64,000 bases of DNA from Paracoccus aminovorans (GTDB lineage Bacteria > Pseudomonadota > Alphaproteobacteria > Rhodobacterales > Rhodobacteraceae), in assembly GCF_900005615.1 (NCBI RefSeq), contig NZ_LN832559.1:774837-838836 (forward strand), written 5' to 3'. This document shows positions 16,984 to 26,701 of this stretch, piece by piece; within the stretch, counting starts at the first letter, position 1, and each line of letters opens with the position of its first letter. Under the pieces are notes generated by a model. The model was not told the DNA's origin. It worked only from the letters and a program-made list of their open reading frames with translations, and ran no database searches. A program made the position numbers and the translations under genes.

Positions 16984-17904
16984 CTATTCGCCCAGGATGC
17001 GGTCGTGCAGCCACAACCGGCCGCGGTCGATGCCCTGCCGCCATTCGGCCAGGACGGTGCCGCCCTTGCCGGCCGGGACCTGCGGCGCCAGCGTGTAAAG
17101 CGTCACCGCCGCCAGCGCCAGCAGCACGGCCAGGCCGAAGCCGGCGCCATAGCCCGAACGCGGCCGCGGTTCCGGCACCAGGGCCGGGACCGGCGCCTGG
17201 GGCCGGGTCGGGGCGACGGCCGGCGCCTCGGGCTCGGCCGGGCGCAGCGCGGCGCGCATGGGTTCTTCGGCCGGTTCCGGCGCGGGCCGGCGCGGGGCCG
17301 GGCGGGTCAGGGTCGCGGCCAGTTCCGCCGCGTCGGGCAGCATGGCGGGCATCGGCCCGGGCCGGCCGGACGCGTTCTCGGCCGGAGTTTCGGCCGCCGG
17401 GATTTCGGGGCTCTCGGCTTCGGGCTCTCGGGCTTCGGGCGCGGCGGCTTCCGGTTGCGGGCTTTCCGGCGCCGGGTCCTCGGCAACCGGGGTTTCGGCC
17501 TCGGGGGCCACTGCGGCGGCTTGCGGCGTTTCGGGCGGCGCGGCCTCCGGCGGGGCGCTCAGCGTGGTTGCCGGCCAATCGGTCTCGGCGGTCCCGGCCT
17601 CGGCTTCCGTTTCCGTCGCGGGAATGTGATCGGCAGGCTCGGCGTGGGGCTGGCCGGCGCGGGCGCGCAATTCCCGGGCGGCTTCCTCGCGCAGGATGGA
17701 CAGCACCGACTCGTCCAGCGCCCTGCTCAGCACCGGGCGCGCCCCGGGGTCGAAGGCGGGCGATTCGGCCGGGCTGGCGGCTTGTCCACCGGGCTGGTGC
17801 CAGACATGGCTGCAGGCCGAACATTCCACCTCGCGCCCCGCCGGGGGAATGGCGGAATCGGCGATTTCGTATTGGGCCGCGCATCGGGGGCAGGTCAGGC
17901 GCAT
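16984..17904 (-). CDS. MJ0042-type zinc-ribbon protein with one membrane anchor
   Basis: This 306-residue protein begins with a zinc ribbon, CPRCAAQYEI...CSACSHVW, the MJ0042 family N-terminal finger. A long Pro/Ala/Glu-rich disordered linker (about 55-240) follows, then one membrane helix (YGAGFGLAVLLALAAVTLY) and a short C-terminal tail. The zinc ribbon should face the cytoplasm. Its function is unknown. It lies divergent from ftsE with 136 bases between. AGGAGA precedes ATG 17904, and the longer open frame upstream is not needed. Confidence 0.8.
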   Translation of the reverse strand: MRLTCPRCAAQYEIADSAIPPAGREVECSACSHVWHQPGGQAASPAESPAFDPGARPVLSRALDESVLSILREEAARELRARAGQPHAEPADHIPATETEAEAGTAETDWPATTLSAPPEAAPPETPQAAAVAPEAETPVAEDPAPESPQPEAAAPEAREPEAESPEIPAAETPAENASGRPGPMPAMLPDAAELAATLTRPAPRRPAPEPAEEPMRAALRPAEPEAPAVAPTRPQAPVPALVPEPRPRSGYGAGFGLAVLLALAAVTLYTLAPQVPAGKGGTVLAEWRQGIDRGRLWLHDRILGE

Positions 17905-18040
17905 GAAATCTTGTCTCCTGGCGTGTTTCCTGGCCCGTCCGGGGCGGTTTTCCAACAAGCGGGCGTCTCGCATTCGCCGCGGGACTGTTCTATCAAGCCG
18001 GAAACGGCGCGCCAAGCAGCCGACAGGCAAGGAGTCATCC

Positions 18041-18715
18041 GTGATCGAAATGCAGAACCTGTCCTTCGGCTACAGCGGCGGGGAACCGCTGCTGGCCGAC
18101 ATGTCGCTGACGCTTCAGCCGGGCTCGTTCCATTTCCTGACCGGACCCTCGGGCTCGGGCAAGACCACCTTCCTGCGGCTGTGCTATGCCGAGCTGCTGC
18201 CGAGCGCCGGGCGCATGTCGGCCTTTGGCGAGGATGTGCGCGGCCTGTCGCGCGACGGCATCGCCGCGCTGCGCCGGCGGGTGGGCGTGGTGCATCAGGA
18301 TACGCAGTTCCTGGACCACCTGCCGGTGGCGGAAAACATCGCCCTGCCGCTGATCGTCTCGGGCGAGCCGGTGGACATGCCGGCCCTGGGCGACCTCTTG
18401 TCCTGGGTGCAGATGTCGGGCCAGGCCCGCGCCCTGCCGCCGGAACTGTCGGGGGGCGAGCGGCAGCGCGCCGCGCTGGCCCGCGCCGTCGTCATGTCGC
18501 CCGACCTGATCCTGGCGGACGAGCCGACGGGGAACCTGGACTGGGAGATGTCGATGCGGCTGCTGCAGCTGTTGATCGAGCTGAACCGCTCGGGCAAGGC
18601 TGTACTGATCGCGACACATGACCTGAACCTGATCCGCGCCGCCAAGCAGCAGGTGCAGGCGCGGGTGCTGCGCATCGCGGGCAAGAGGCTGCAACTGGCG
18701 GGGGCGGACCTGTGA
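18041..18715 (+). CDS. ftsE: Cell-division ABC ATPase FtsE
   Basis: This 224-residue ABC ATPase pairs with FtsX at the septum to activate peptidoglycan hydrolases. Walker A GPSGSGKT (35-42), signature LSGGERQR (about 136) and Walker B LILADEP (about 157) are intact, and the D-loop GNLD is conserved. The GTG start at 18041 follows AAGGAG. The stop overlaps the GTG of ftsX by 4 bases, so the two are translationally coupled. Confidence 0.93.
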   Translation: MIEMQNLSFGYSGGEPLLADMSLTLQPGSFHFLTGPSGSGKTTFLRLCYAELLPSAGRMSAFGEDVRGLSRDGIAALRRRVGVVHQDTQFLDHLPVAENIALPLIVSGEPVDMPALGDLLSWVQMSGQARALPPELSGGERQRAALARAVVMSPDLILADEPTGNLDWEMSMRLLQLLIELNRSGKAVLIATHDLNLIRAAKQQVQARVLRIAGKRLQLAGADL

Positions 18716-19641
18716 AGAAAGCCGATCTGAAATCGCTCGACCTCGCGGCGCTGTGGCGGGGGCTGACCCGGCCGGATCCGGCGGGCCACGACCGCGTGGT
18801 GCCGCCGACCGGCTTCACCGCCCAGTTGACCGTGTTCTCTGCCGGGGCCATGGCCTTTCTGGCGGTCTTCGCACTGGCGCTGGCGCTGGCGACCGGGCGG
18901 CTGGCAGAACGCTGGTCCAGCGAATTGGCGCAGACCGTGACCGTCCGCATCTCGGCCCCCGCGGATCAGATGGACCAGCAGACCCGGGCGGTGATGGCGG
19001 CGCTGGAGACCACGCCCGGTGTCGCCGAGGCGCGGCAGCTGCCCGACGACGAGGTCGAGAAGCTGCTGGAGCCGTGGTTCGGTCCCGACGTGCCGGTCGA
19101 GGCGCTGCCGGTGCCGCGGCTGATCGAGGTGACCGAGGCCTCGAGCGGCTTCGACGCCGAGGCGCTGCGGCTGCGCCTGCAGGGCGAGGCGCCGGGCGCG
19201 GTGCTGGACGACCACACCCGCTGGCGTGAGCCGCTGGTTTCCGCCGCGAACCGGCTGCGGGCGCTGGGGCTGATCTCGCTGGCGCTGATCGCGGCGGCCT
19301 CGGCGGCGATGATCACGCTGGCGACCAAGGCGGCGATGGCAGCGAACGGGCAGGTGATCCGGGTGCTGCGGCTGATCGGCGCCCGCGACATCACCATCGC
19401 CACCGCCTTCGTGCGCCGTTTCACCCGCCGCGCGGCGATGGGGGCGGCCGGCGGCACGGCCCTGGGCATGGTCGCGGTCTGGGCGCTGCCCGCTGTGGAC
19501 CAGGCCGGCGCCTTTCTGACCGGGTTGGGCTTTCAGGGCTGGGGCTGGCTCTGGCCGCTGCTGGTGCCGGTCTTTGCCGCCGCCATCGGCTTCGCCGCCA
19601 CCCGCTGGGCCGCGCTGAAGATCCTGCGCGAGGTGCGCTGA
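18712..19641 (+). CDS. ftsX: Cell-division permease-like protein FtsX
   Basis: This 309-residue inner-membrane protein has the FtsX layout. A cytoplasmic N-terminus leads to a first helix near 45-60. A periplasmic domain (about 65-175) follows, then three more helices (about 185-205, 240-265 and 275-295). It couples FtsE ATP hydrolysis to cell-wall hydrolase activation. A GTG start overlaps the ftsE stop, and the stop is immediately followed by the ATG of plsC with no gap. Confidence 0.88.
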   Translation: MKKADLKSLDLAALWRGLTRPDPAGHDRVVPPTGFTAQLTVFSAGAMAFLAVFALALALATGRLAERWSSELAQTVTVRISAPADQMDQQTRAVMAALETTPGVAEARQLPDDEVEKLLEPWFGPDVPVEALPVPRLIEVTEASSGFDAEALRLRLQGEAPGAVLDDHTRWREPLVSAANRLRALGLISLALIAAASAAMITLATKAAMAANGQVIRVLRLIGARDITIATAFVRRFTRRAAMGAAGGTALGMVAVWALPAVDQAGAFLTGLGFQGWGWLWPLLVPVFAAAIGFAATRWAALKILREVR

Positions 19642-20418
19642 ATGAGCCGCTACCAGCCGCGCCCGCCTTCGATCCTCGACTGGCCGCGCGCGCTGGCCTA
19701 TTACCTCTACATCGCGCTGGCGACGCTGGTGCTGGGCCTGTGGGGCCTGCCGCAGGGCCTGCGCGGGACCGAGGCCGCCAACCGCGTCGCCACCGTCTGG
19801 CTGGGCCAGATGCTGGGCGCGGCCCGCGTGATCCTGGGGCTGCGGGTCGAGGTCCGGGGCACGCCGCCCCGCGGCGACTGCATCGTCGCCTCGAAACACC
19901 AGAGCTTTCTCGACATCCTGGCGCTGGCCCAGGCCTGTCCGCGCCGCGCCTTCGTGATGAAGCGCGAGGTGCTGCGGGTGCCGATCATGGGCTGGTTCGC
20001 CCGCAAGGTCGGCTCGGTCCCCATTGACCGCGCCCGGGGCAAGGAGGCGCTGAAACAGATCATCGCCGAGGTCGAGACCGCCCAGGCCCGTCCCGAAGGG
20101 TTGGGCCAGCTCATCATCTATCCCGAGGGCACCCGGACTCGGCCGGGCCAGCGCCTGCCCTACAAGCACGGCGCCGGCACCATCCAGCGCGCCACCCGCC
20201 TGACCATCCATCCGGTCGCCGTGAACTGCGGCATGTTCTGGCCCAAGCGCGGCATCCCGATCCGCGGCGGCGTCGCGGTGATCGAATTCTTGGAGCCGCT
20301 GCCGCCCGGCCTGCGCTCGTCCCAGGTCATGGACCTGCTGGAACAGCGCATCGAGACGGCGAGCGGCCGGCTGTTCGCCGAGGCCGGCGGCCTGGTCCCC
20401 GCCGAGTCCCCGGCCTGA
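19642..20418 (+). CDS. plsC: 1-acyl-sn-glycerol-3-phosphate acyltransferase
   Basis: This 258-residue acyltransferase converts lysophosphatidic acid to phosphatidic acid at the inner membrane. The catalytic HX4D box is present as KHQSFLD (His86-Asp91). The other PlsC blocks are also seen: AFVMKREVLRVPIMGWF, GSVPIDR and YPEGTRTRPG. A hydrophobic N-terminal helix (about 19-38) anchors it. It begins on the base after the ftsX stop, so ftsE-ftsX-plsC form one operon, an order repeated across Rhodobacterales. Confidence 0.9.
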   Translation: MSRYQPRPPSILDWPRALAYYLYIALATLVLGLWGLPQGLRGTEAANRVATVWLGQMLGAARVILGLRVEVRGTPPRGDCIVASKHQSFLDILALAQACPRRAFVMKREVLRVPIMGWFARKVGSVPIDRARGKEALKQIIAEVETAQARPEGLGQLIIYPEGTRTRPGQRLPYKHGAGTIQRATRLTIHPVAVNCGMFWPKRGIPIRGGVAVIEFLEPLPPGLRSSQVMDLLEQRIETASGRLFAEAGGLVPAESPA

Positions 20419-20539
20419 AACGACGCCGCGTCCGGTGCGGCATTTTGCCATTGCCCCCCGCAGAGGGCCGGTCCAACCTGCCGTCCCGATTCGCCCGGGC
20501 TCTGTGATTGCGCGCCGGGACCGGAAACAGGAGGACGAC

Positions 20540-21469
20540 ATGCGTCCGATCATCGACATCGACCACATTTCCAAACGCTACGGCAGCGGCACCGCGGCGC
20601 TGAACGACGTTTCGCTGCAAATCGCCGAGGGCGAGATCCTGGCGCTGCTGGGCCCGAACGGCGCCGGCAAGACCACGCTGATCTCGATCATCTGCGGCCT
20701 CGTGGTGCCGACCGAGGGCACGGTGCGCGTCGGCGGCCACGACATCCGCAGCGACTGGCGCGCGGCGCGCAAGCTGATCGGCCTGGTGCCGCAGGAAATC
20801 GCGCTGGAGCCCTTCGAGAAGGTCATCGACTGCGTGCGCTTCACCCGCGGCCTCTACGGCGAGCCGCCGGACGAGCCCTATCTGGAAAGCCTGCTGCGCA
20901 GCCTGGCGCTGTGGGACAAGCGCGACGCCAAGACCCGCGAGCTGTCGGGCGGCATGAAGCGGCGGGTGCTGATCGCCAAGGCGCTGTCGCATCGCCCCAA
21001 GGTGCTGTTCCTGGACGAGCCCACCGCCGGCGTGGACGTGACCCTGCGGCGCGAGATGTGGTCGGTGGTGCGCGAACTGCGCGCGCAGGGCGTGACCATC
21101 ATCCTGACCACCCATTACCTGGAAGAGGCCGAGGACATGGCCGACCGCATCGGCGTCATCAACCGCGGCGCGCTGTTGCTGGTCAAGCCCAAGGACGAGC
21201 TGATGGGCGAGTTCGGCAAGAAGCGCCTGACCATCGCCCTGGACGCGCCGCTGGCGGCGCTGCCCGCCGGGCTGGCCGGGCGCGGGCTGGTGCTGTCGGC
21301 CGACGGCCGCGAGCTGGGCTATGACTACGACACCCGGGCCGAACGCACCGGCATCGCCCATCTGCTGGCCGACCTGGCCGGGCACGGGCTGGCGGTGCGC
21401 GACGTCTCGACCAAGGAAAGCAGCCTCGAAGAAATCTTCATGTCGCTGGTCGAGGAGGAAACCGCATGA
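20540..21469 (+). CDS. ABC exporter ATP-binding protein (ABC-2 type, YadG-like)
   Basis: This 309-residue ABC ATPase has Walker [10 protein letters not shown] (about 39-47), signature ELSGGMKRR, Walker [13 protein letters not shown] and a C-terminal extension of the drug/polysaccharide export type. It pairs with the ABC-2 permease that overlaps it by 4 bases (ATGA). The cargo is not evident from sequence. The ribosome site AGGAGG is strong. Confidence 0.88.
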   Translation: MRPIIDIDHISKRYGSGTAALNDVSLQIAEGEILALLGPNGAGKTTLISIICGLVVPTEGTVRVGGHDIRSDWRAARKLIGLVPQEIALEPFEKVIDCVRFTRGLYGEPPDEPYLESLLRSLALWDKRDAKTRELSGGMKRRVLIAKALSHRPKVLFLDEPTAGVDVTLRREMWSVVRELRAQGVTIILTTHYLEEAEDMADRIGVINRGALLLVKPKDELMGEFGKKRLTIALDAPLAALPAGLAGRGLVLSADGRELGYDYDTRAERTGIAHLLADLAGHGLAVRDVSTKESSLEEIFMSLVEEETA

Positions 21470-22227
21470 ACTGGCGCTCCGCCCGCGCGGTCTATAACCA
21501 CGAGATGGCGCGGTTCTTTCGCACGGTCTGGCAGTCGCTGGCCTCGCCGGTGCTGTCCACGGTGCTGTATTTCGTGGTCTTCGGCGCCGCCATCGGCGGG
21601 CGCATCCAGGCGGTCGAGGGCGTGCCCTACGGCGCCTTCATCGTGCCGGGGCTGATGATGCTGACCGTGCTGCAGCAGTCGGTCAGCAACGCCAGTTTCG
21701 GCATCTATTTCCCGAAATTCGCCGGCACCATCTATGAGCTGCTGGTGGCCCCCACCGGCTGGATCGAGGTCACGCTGGGCTTCGTCGGCGCCGCGGCGTC
21801 CAAGGCGGTGCTGATCGCGCTGGTGATCCTGCTGACCAGCTTCTGGTTCACCGGCATCCACATCGCGCATCCGTTCTGGATGCTGGCCTTCCTGGTGCTG
21901 ACGGCGCTGGCCTTCTCGTTGCTGGGCTTCATCATCGGGCTTTGGGCGAAGTCTTTCGAGCAACTGCAGATCGTGCCGATGATGGTGATCACGCCGCTGG
22001 TGTTCCTCGGCGGCGCCTTCTATTCGGCCTCGATGCTGCCGCCCTTCTGGGAGGGCGTCGCCAAGCTGAACCCGGTGCTCTATCTGATCTCGGGCTTCCG
22101 CTGGAGCTTCTTCGGCCTGGCCGACGTGCCGGTGGGCGTGTCGCTGGCGGCGGTCTCGCTGGTGATCGTGGTCTGCATGGCCGCGATCCGCTGGATCTTC
22201 GCGACCGGCTGGCGGCTGCGGGAATAA
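21466..22227 (+). CDS. ABC-2 type permease (YadH-like)
   Basis: This 253-residue inner-membrane protein has six hydrophobic segments and the ABC-2 signature region ([31 protein letters not shown]) near residues 180-210. It forms the membrane half of the exporter whose ATPase is encoded just upstream with a 4-base overlap. The family includes daunorubicin, capsule and Nod-factor exporters, and the substrate is unknown here. Confidence 0.88.
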   Translation: MNWRSARAVYNHEMARFFRTVWQSLASPVLSTVLYFVVFGAAIGGRIQAVEGVPYGAFIVPGLMMLTVLQQSVSNASFGIYFPKFAGTIYELLVAPTGWIEVTLGFVGAAASKAVLIALVILLTSFWFTGIHIAHPFWMLAFLVLTALAFSLLGFIIGLWAKSFEQLQIVPMMVITPLVFLGGAFYSASMLPPFWEGVAKLNPVLYLISGFRWSFFGLADVPVGVSLAAVSLVIVVCMAAIRWIFATGWRLRE

Positions 22228-22371
22228 CACCCGCAGCACGTCCGGGGCCGGCCGTCCGCATCATCGTGAAGCAGCGTGAGATTGCTTTACGGGATTTTTC
22301 CGATCCGTTCGGGTAGCAATGCTGCCATGGCCTGCAAGGCCTTGAGAAAATTGCAAAGAACGGAAAAGAAC

Positions 22372-23028
22372 ATGATGCGGGACAGTGCCGGGACGGATCG
22401 ACGACGGTTTCTGATGGGGATGATCGCGGGGGGGGCCTCGCTTGTGCCCGGGCTGGCCCTGGCGCAGCAGCTGGACCCCGCGACCGGCCTGCCGGTGCAG
22501 GGCCGGGCGCAGGCGGGGCAGGCGCCCGACATCGGACTGTATCAGGTCGATCCGAACGCCGATACCCGCCGCAACATCTCGGCCTTCACCCAGCGGCATT
22601 GGAGCGAATTTTTCCCAAGCCTGGGCAAGGGCGTGATTCTGGCCGATATTTCGTCCAAGACGCTGAACTACTGGACGGCCGACGGCACGCACCGGGTCTT
22701 TCCCTGCTCGATCCCGGTTTCCGAGGAACTGACCCGGCGCGGCAAGACCGAGGTCGTTCGCAAGGCCGAGAACCCGCGGTGGACGCCCACGCCCGACATG
22801 CGGCGCCGCGACCCGACGCTGCCGGTCAGCGTCGCGGGCGGCGATCCGATGAACCCGCTGGGGCCGCGGGCGCTGTATCTGTCCTGGCCGGCCTATCTGA
22901 TCCACGGCACCCATGACACCCGCAAGATCGGCCGGCGCTCGTCCAGTGGCTGCTATGGCCTCTACAACGAGCATATCCTGTCGCTCTACGACACGGCCGA
23001 AGTCGGCACCCAGGTCGCGATCTTCTGA
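22372..23028 (+). CDS. L,D-transpeptidase (YkuD domain) with Tat-type signal
   Basis: This 218-residue secreted enzyme has catalytic Cys194 in RRSSSGCYG and His178 in HGTHDT, matching the YkuD family. That family makes 3-3 cross-links in peptidoglycan or attaches lipoproteins to it. The N-terminus carries twin arginines, TDRRRFLMGMIAGG, before a hydrophobic stretch and AQ cleavage site, so export is likely by Tat. ATG 22372 (of a tandem ATG ATG) follows GGAAAAGA. An upstream in-frame extension of 32 codons is rejected because it would hide the signal. It is convergent with the next gene. Confidence 0.9.
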   Translation: MMRDSAGTDRRRFLMGMIAGGASLVPGLALAQQLDPATGLPVQGRAQAGQAPDIGLYQVDPNADTRRNISAFTQRHWSEFFPSLGKGVILADISSKTLNYWTADGTHRVFPCSIPVSEELTRRGKTEVVRKAENPRWTPTPDMRRRDPTLPVSVAGGDPMNPLGPRALYLSWPAYLIHGTHDTRKIGRRSSSGCYGLYNEHILSLYDTAEVGTQVAIF

Positions 23029-23036
23029 AACGGCAT

Positions 23037-23059
23037 GGGCCGGGTGCGCAACCCGGCCC
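23037..23059. terminator. Hairpin between convergent genes
   Basis: A 9-bp perfect stem GGGCCGGGT / ACCCGGCCC with a 5-base loop lies between the L,D-transpeptidase stop (23028) and the convergent gene ending at 23092. There is no T-run, so it would be at best a weak intrinsic terminator. Confidence 0.4.
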
Positions 23060-23091
23060 CTGTCTGCGATAAGCGCGCGCTGCCTATCAGT

Positions 23092-23556
23092 TCAGCGGCA
23101 CAGCCGCGTCTGCGGGTCCAGCGCGACATATTGGCGGGCGCTGATCTTGTGCATCTTCAGCGAATGCTTCCACTCGTTGTTCCATTTGCGCAGGATGCCG
23201 CCCCGGTAATACTGCGCCATCAGCTCGTCCACGAGCGGCGGGATGATGGTGGTGCCTGGGATGCGCGGCGCGTGGAAGCCGACCGTGGCCCCCGGTCCCA
23301 GGCAGGCGTTGGGCAGGGTGATATAGATCGTGCAGGCCGAGCGGCAATAGCCGCGCACCTCGACCGGCCGGCCGCTGCGGGCCAGCTTGTTGCGATATTT
23401 GATCGCCTCCATCACATTGCCGCCCTTGTTGTTCAGGATGACGATGGGCTTGCCGCGCGGCTGGGCTGCAGCGGGCAGCGCCATGGCCCCGGCCAGCAGC
23501 GCCAGCGACAGGCGCAGGGCCCGGGAAAGGCGGGTGGTTATGGATCTCATGTTCAT
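23092..23556 (-). CDS. Secreted ClpP-like (SppA/crotonase-fold) protein of unknown function
   Basis: This 154-residue protein has a signal peptide (to about AAAQ, residue 32). A domain follows that reads VILNNKGGNVMEAI, then GYCRSACTIYI, then GATVGFHAP. This order (glycine-rich 'N..GG.V.EA', 'C.SAC', 'vGfH') is that of periplasmic ClpP/SDH-like proteins in which the Ser (S73) of SAC and the His (H95) of FHAP would form the active site. Its function is not known. ATG 23556 (MNMRS) is preferred, and the longer frame upstream lacks a signal at its N-terminus. Confidence 0.7.
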   Translation of the reverse strand: MNMRSITTRLSRALRLSLALLAGAMALPAAAQPRGKPIVILNNKGGNVMEAIKYRNKLARSGRPVEVRGYCRSACTIYITLPNACLGPGATVGFHAPRIPGTTIIPPLVDELMAQYYRGGILRKWNNEWKHSLKMHKISARQYVALDPQTRLCR

Positions 23557-23659
23557 GCCCCCAGATATGCCCGGACGAACGCGCAAGTCCAAATGACGTT
23601 CCGGCGAGCCGCGCTTGCCGCTTAACAAGCAGGCCGCTGCGCATTATATGCCGAGGATC

Positions 23660-25045
23660 ATGAGCCAGAACCCGCCCCTGTTGCGCCCCGATCTAGCCCC
23701 CAGCCCGATCTTCGACTCTGCACAAGGGGAGGGGGGGCGAAGGCACGGGCAACCGACCATCGGCATGGTCAGCCTCGGCTGTCCCAAGGCGCTGGTGGAC
23801 AGCGAGCGCATCCTGACCCGGCTGCGGGCCGAGGGCTATGCCATCAGCCCCGACTACAAGGGCGCCGGCGCGGTGATCGTGAACACCTGCGGTTTCCTCG
23901 ATTCGGCCAAGGCCGAGTCCTTGCAGGCCATCGGCGAGGCGTTGTCGGAAAACGGCAAGGTCATCGTCACCGGCTGCCTGGGTGCCGAGCCGGAATACAT
24001 CACCGGCGCGCACCCTTCCGTGCTGGCCGTGACCGGCCCGCAGCAATACGAGCAGGTGCTGGACGCGGTGCATTCGGCGGTGCCGCCCAGCCCCGATCCC
24101 TTCGTGGACCTGCTGCCGGCCAGCGGCGTCAAGCTGACGCCCCGGCACTACAGCTATCTGAAGATTTCCGAGGGCTGCAACCACGCCTGCAAGTTCTGCA
24201 TCATCCCCGACATGCGCGGCAAGCTGGTCAGCCGCCCGGCGCATGCGGTGATCCGCGAGGCCGAGAAGCTGGTCGAGGCCGGCGTGCGCGAGCTGCTGGT
24301 GATCTCGCAGGATACCTCGGCCTACGGCCTCGACCACAAATATGCGACGGAGCGCGGCCACCGCGCCCATATCACCGACCTGGCCCGCGATCTGGGCGGC
24401 CTGGGCGCCTGGGTGCGGCTGCATTACGTCTATCCCTATCCGCATGTGCGCGACCTGATCCCGCTGATGGCGGACGGGCTGGTGCTGCCCTATCTCGACA
24501 TCCCGTTCCAGCACGCCCACCCGGACGTGCTGAAGCGCATGGCCCGGCCGGCGGCGGCGGCGAAGACCCTGGACGAGATCGCGGCCTGGCGCGCGGCCTG
24601 CCCGGACATCACCCTGCGCTCGACCTTCATCGTCGGCTATCCGGGCGAGACCGAGGCCGAGTTCCAGACCCTGCTGGACTGGCTGGACGAGGCGCAGCTG
24701 GATCGCGTCGGCTGCTTCCAATACGAAAACGTCAAGGGCGCGCGGGCGAACGACCTGCCCGATCACGTCCCCGACGCGGTCAAGCAGGAGCGCTGGGACC
24801 GCTTCATGGAAAAAGCGCAGGCGATTTCCGAGGCGAAGCTCGCCGCCAAGGTCGGCCGCCGCATCGAGGTGATCGTGGACAGCGTGGACGGCGAGGGCGC
24901 CACCTGCCGCACCATGGCCGACGCGCCCGAGATCGACGGCAACCTGTTCATCGACGAGGGGTTCGAGGCGCTTTCACCCGGCGACATCGTCAGCGTGACG
25001 GTGGACGAGGCCGGGGAATACGACCTTTGGGGCCGGCTGAACTAG
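23660..25045 (+). CDS. rimO: Ribosomal protein S12 methylthiotransferase RimO
   Basis: This 461-residue radical-SAM enzyme adds a methylthio group to the conserved aspartate of ribosomal protein S12. The N-terminal UPF0004 domain supplies Cys41 ([12 protein letters not shown]), Cys77 (NTCGF) and Cys106 (TGCLG) for one 4Fe-4S cluster. The radical-SAM motif CNHACKFC gives Cys173, 177 and 180. A C-terminal TRAM domain ends at [10 protein letters not shown]. The first 33 residues before [11 protein letters not shown] are an extension. ATG 23660 with GAGG is the likely start, and 23648 is the alternative. Confidence 0.94.
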   Translation: MSQNPPLLRPDLAPSPIFDSAQGEGGRRHGQPTIGMVSLGCPKALVDSERILTRLRAEGYAISPDYKGAGAVIVNTCGFLDSAKAESLQAIGEALSENGKVIVTGCLGAEPEYITGAHPSVLAVTGPQQYEQVLDAVHSAVPPSPDPFVDLLPASGVKLTPRHYSYLKISEGCNHACKFCIIPDMRGKLVSRPAHAVIREAEKLVEAGVRELLVISQDTSAYGLDHKYATERGHRAHITDLARDLGGLGAWVRLHYVYPYPHVRDLIPLMADGLVLPYLDIPFQHAHPDVLKRMARPAAAAKTLDEIAAWRAACPDITLRSTFIVGYPGETEAEFQTLLDWLDEAQLDRVGCFQYENVKGARANDLPDHVPDAVKQERWDRFMEKAQAISEAKLAAKVGRRIEVIVDSVDGEGATCRTMADAPEIDGNLFIDEGFEALSPGDIVSVTVDEAGEYDLWGRLN

Positions 25046-25113
25046 CGGCCCGTCTGGCCGGGAAGCGGGCGGCCAAGGCGCGGCCCTTGCAGGGCGGCTG
25101 GCAGTCGGTGCGG

Positions 25114-25500
25114 TCATGCCCTGGCGCGGGATGCGGATTCGGCGTCGAGGGATTCGGCCAGTTCCGCCAGCACCCGCGCGGCTTCCTCGGGGTCGAAGTC
25201 GGTCCCATAGCGCTTGCGGACGCCATGGTCGGAAAGCAGGTGGTATTCGGATGCCGCGACGCCGTGGCGGGCCAGGCAGTTGCGCACGCAGGCCAGCGCG
25301 CAACCGTCGATGGCGATGATCGGGCGGCCCGAGGTGGCGATGCGCACCAGTTTCGGCACGTCGCCGCCGACCCCGGCGATGCAGGACATCTCGGCAAGCC
25401 CGCGGCGATCCATCTGCACCGCCAGGTAATTCGCCATCTGCGCCGCGCTGGAACAGCCGGAGCAGGAATAGACAAGGGGAAGCTGGGCGCGGGAGTTCAT
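25114..25500 (-). CDS. DGC-domain putative zinc-binding protein
   Basis: This 128-residue protein has the N-terminal cysteine cluster YSCSGCSS (Cys13, Cys16), a middle CIAGVGG and the family motif [12 protein letters not shown] (DGC at 65-67). These are the pattern of the small 'DGC' proteins thought to bind zinc through several cysteines. No enzymatic role is established. ATG 25500 follows GAGG, and the frame upstream of it is unlikely to be coding. It is convergent with rimO. Confidence 0.8.
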   Translation of the reverse strand: MNSRAQLPLVYSCSGCSSAAQMANYLAVQMDRRGLAEMSCIAGVGGDVPKLVRIATSGRPIIAIDGCALACVRNCLARHGVAASEYHLLSDHGVRKRYGTDFDPEEAARVLAELAESLDAESASRARA

Positions 25501-25674
25501 CGTCGGCCTCGCATGCTCTTTCCCGCAGTGAAGCACAGGGTGCACGGCGCTGTCGACGGACAGGGTGTCGCAGCCTGCGGGCGCCCCAAGGCCGGATTTC
25601 CCGATCCGGTGGCGCGGCCGGTTCCGGCGTCGCGCCATGGCGGGCGCGTCCGCGGGGCCCTTGCCCGGGTGTTG

Positions 25675-26526
25675 CTACATGCAGCCTTCCAGCAGCTGCT
25701 CCAGTTCGGCGGCGTCGCGGCGATAGCGGGCCATGGTGCGCTGCATCGTGGCCTGGAACGTCGCCTTGGTCGCCATCAGGTTGCCCGAGGTCTCCAGCCG
25801 CCGGTTGAAGGCGCCCTCCAGCTCGCGGTTGTAGCTGGCCATCGCCTTGGCGATCTGCGCCGCGGCGCCGACCCGCTTGGATGCGGGCGTGTCCACCGTA
25901 TCGGCGGTGCGCTGGATCAGTCCGGCCGCCGCCTCGATCCCGGCCTCGGCGGTGCGGGCGTTCCGGGCGCTGCCGCCCTGCGCGCCGGTGATGTTGTCGA
26001 TGCCGGACCAGCCGCCCAGGGCCAGATCGGCCGTGCCCTTGGCATAGGCGGCCCCGGCACCTTTGGCCGGGGTATGGGTCAGCGCCCGCTGCGCCAGCGT
26101 GCGGGCGAATTCCTTGCCCGAGACCGAGCCGTCCGCCACCCCCGCAGCACCGCCGTAGACATCGCTGAAGGTCTGGGTGCCGTCGGCCAGCATCCGCACC
26201 CCGTCGCCGGCCTTCATCCCCGAGACCTGCATGATCGCCGCGCCCAGGTCCAGCGTCGCCAGCGCGGTCTTGTGGATCAGGTCGACGACCAGCCAGACCC
26301 GGCCCTCCTCGTTCAGCCGGTCCAGTTCCAGCGTGGTCTGGCGGTATTCGCGCTCGGCCGCGGCGATGAGATTGCGCAGGTTGGCAAGCTTGGCGCGGTT
26401 GTCCCGGCATTGCGCCGGCGGCAGCACGCGGTTGCGCCGCATGGCGTCGCCCGGGCTCAGCACCGTCTTGCGCGGCGCCGGGCAATGCTGCGGCGCCCGG
26501 CGGTCGTTCGGCAGGAAACCTGTCAT
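25675..26526 (-). CDS. Hypothetical protein with helical C-terminal half
   Basis: I do not recognise this 283-residue protein. A cysteine-containing N-terminus is followed by a heptad-like helix ([35 protein letters not shown], read in segments). A Gly/Ala-rich middle includes [19 protein letters not shown] and [17 protein letters not shown], and a long helical tail ends in LEQLLEGCM. There is no signal peptide or membrane segment. The Gly/Ala-rich middle resembles glycine-zipper regions of phage or toxin proteins but not closely enough to name. The ribosome site GGGAGG lies 6 bases before ATG 26526. It is divergent from the sulfotransferase gene. Confidence 0.75.
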   Translation of the reverse strand: MTGFLPNDRRAPQHCPAPRKTVLSPGDAMRRNRVLPPAQCRDNRAKLANLRNLIAAAEREYRQTTLELDRLNEEGRVWLVVDLIHKTALATLDLGAAIMQVSGMKAGDGVRMLADGTQTFSDVYGGAAGVADGSVSGKEFARTLAQRALTHTPAKGAGAAYAKGTADLALGGWSGIDNITGAQGGSARNARTAEAGIEAAAGLIQRTADTVDTPASKRVGAAAQIAKAMASYNRELEGAFNRRLETSGNLMATKATFQATMQRTMARYRRDAAELEQLLEGCM

Positions 26527-26701
26527 CTGCACCTCCCTGTTGGCGGCAGGTTAGCGCCGGTCGCGCGGCAAGTCGACGGGTCGGATGCCTCTTGCGGTCG
26601 CGTCCCTACATCTTTCGCGCGAAATCGCCGCCCGCGTGACTTCCCCCCGGCGGCGTGCTGGCTTAATCAGGCGGGGAAGCGGACGGAACAAGGCGGAACG
26701 G

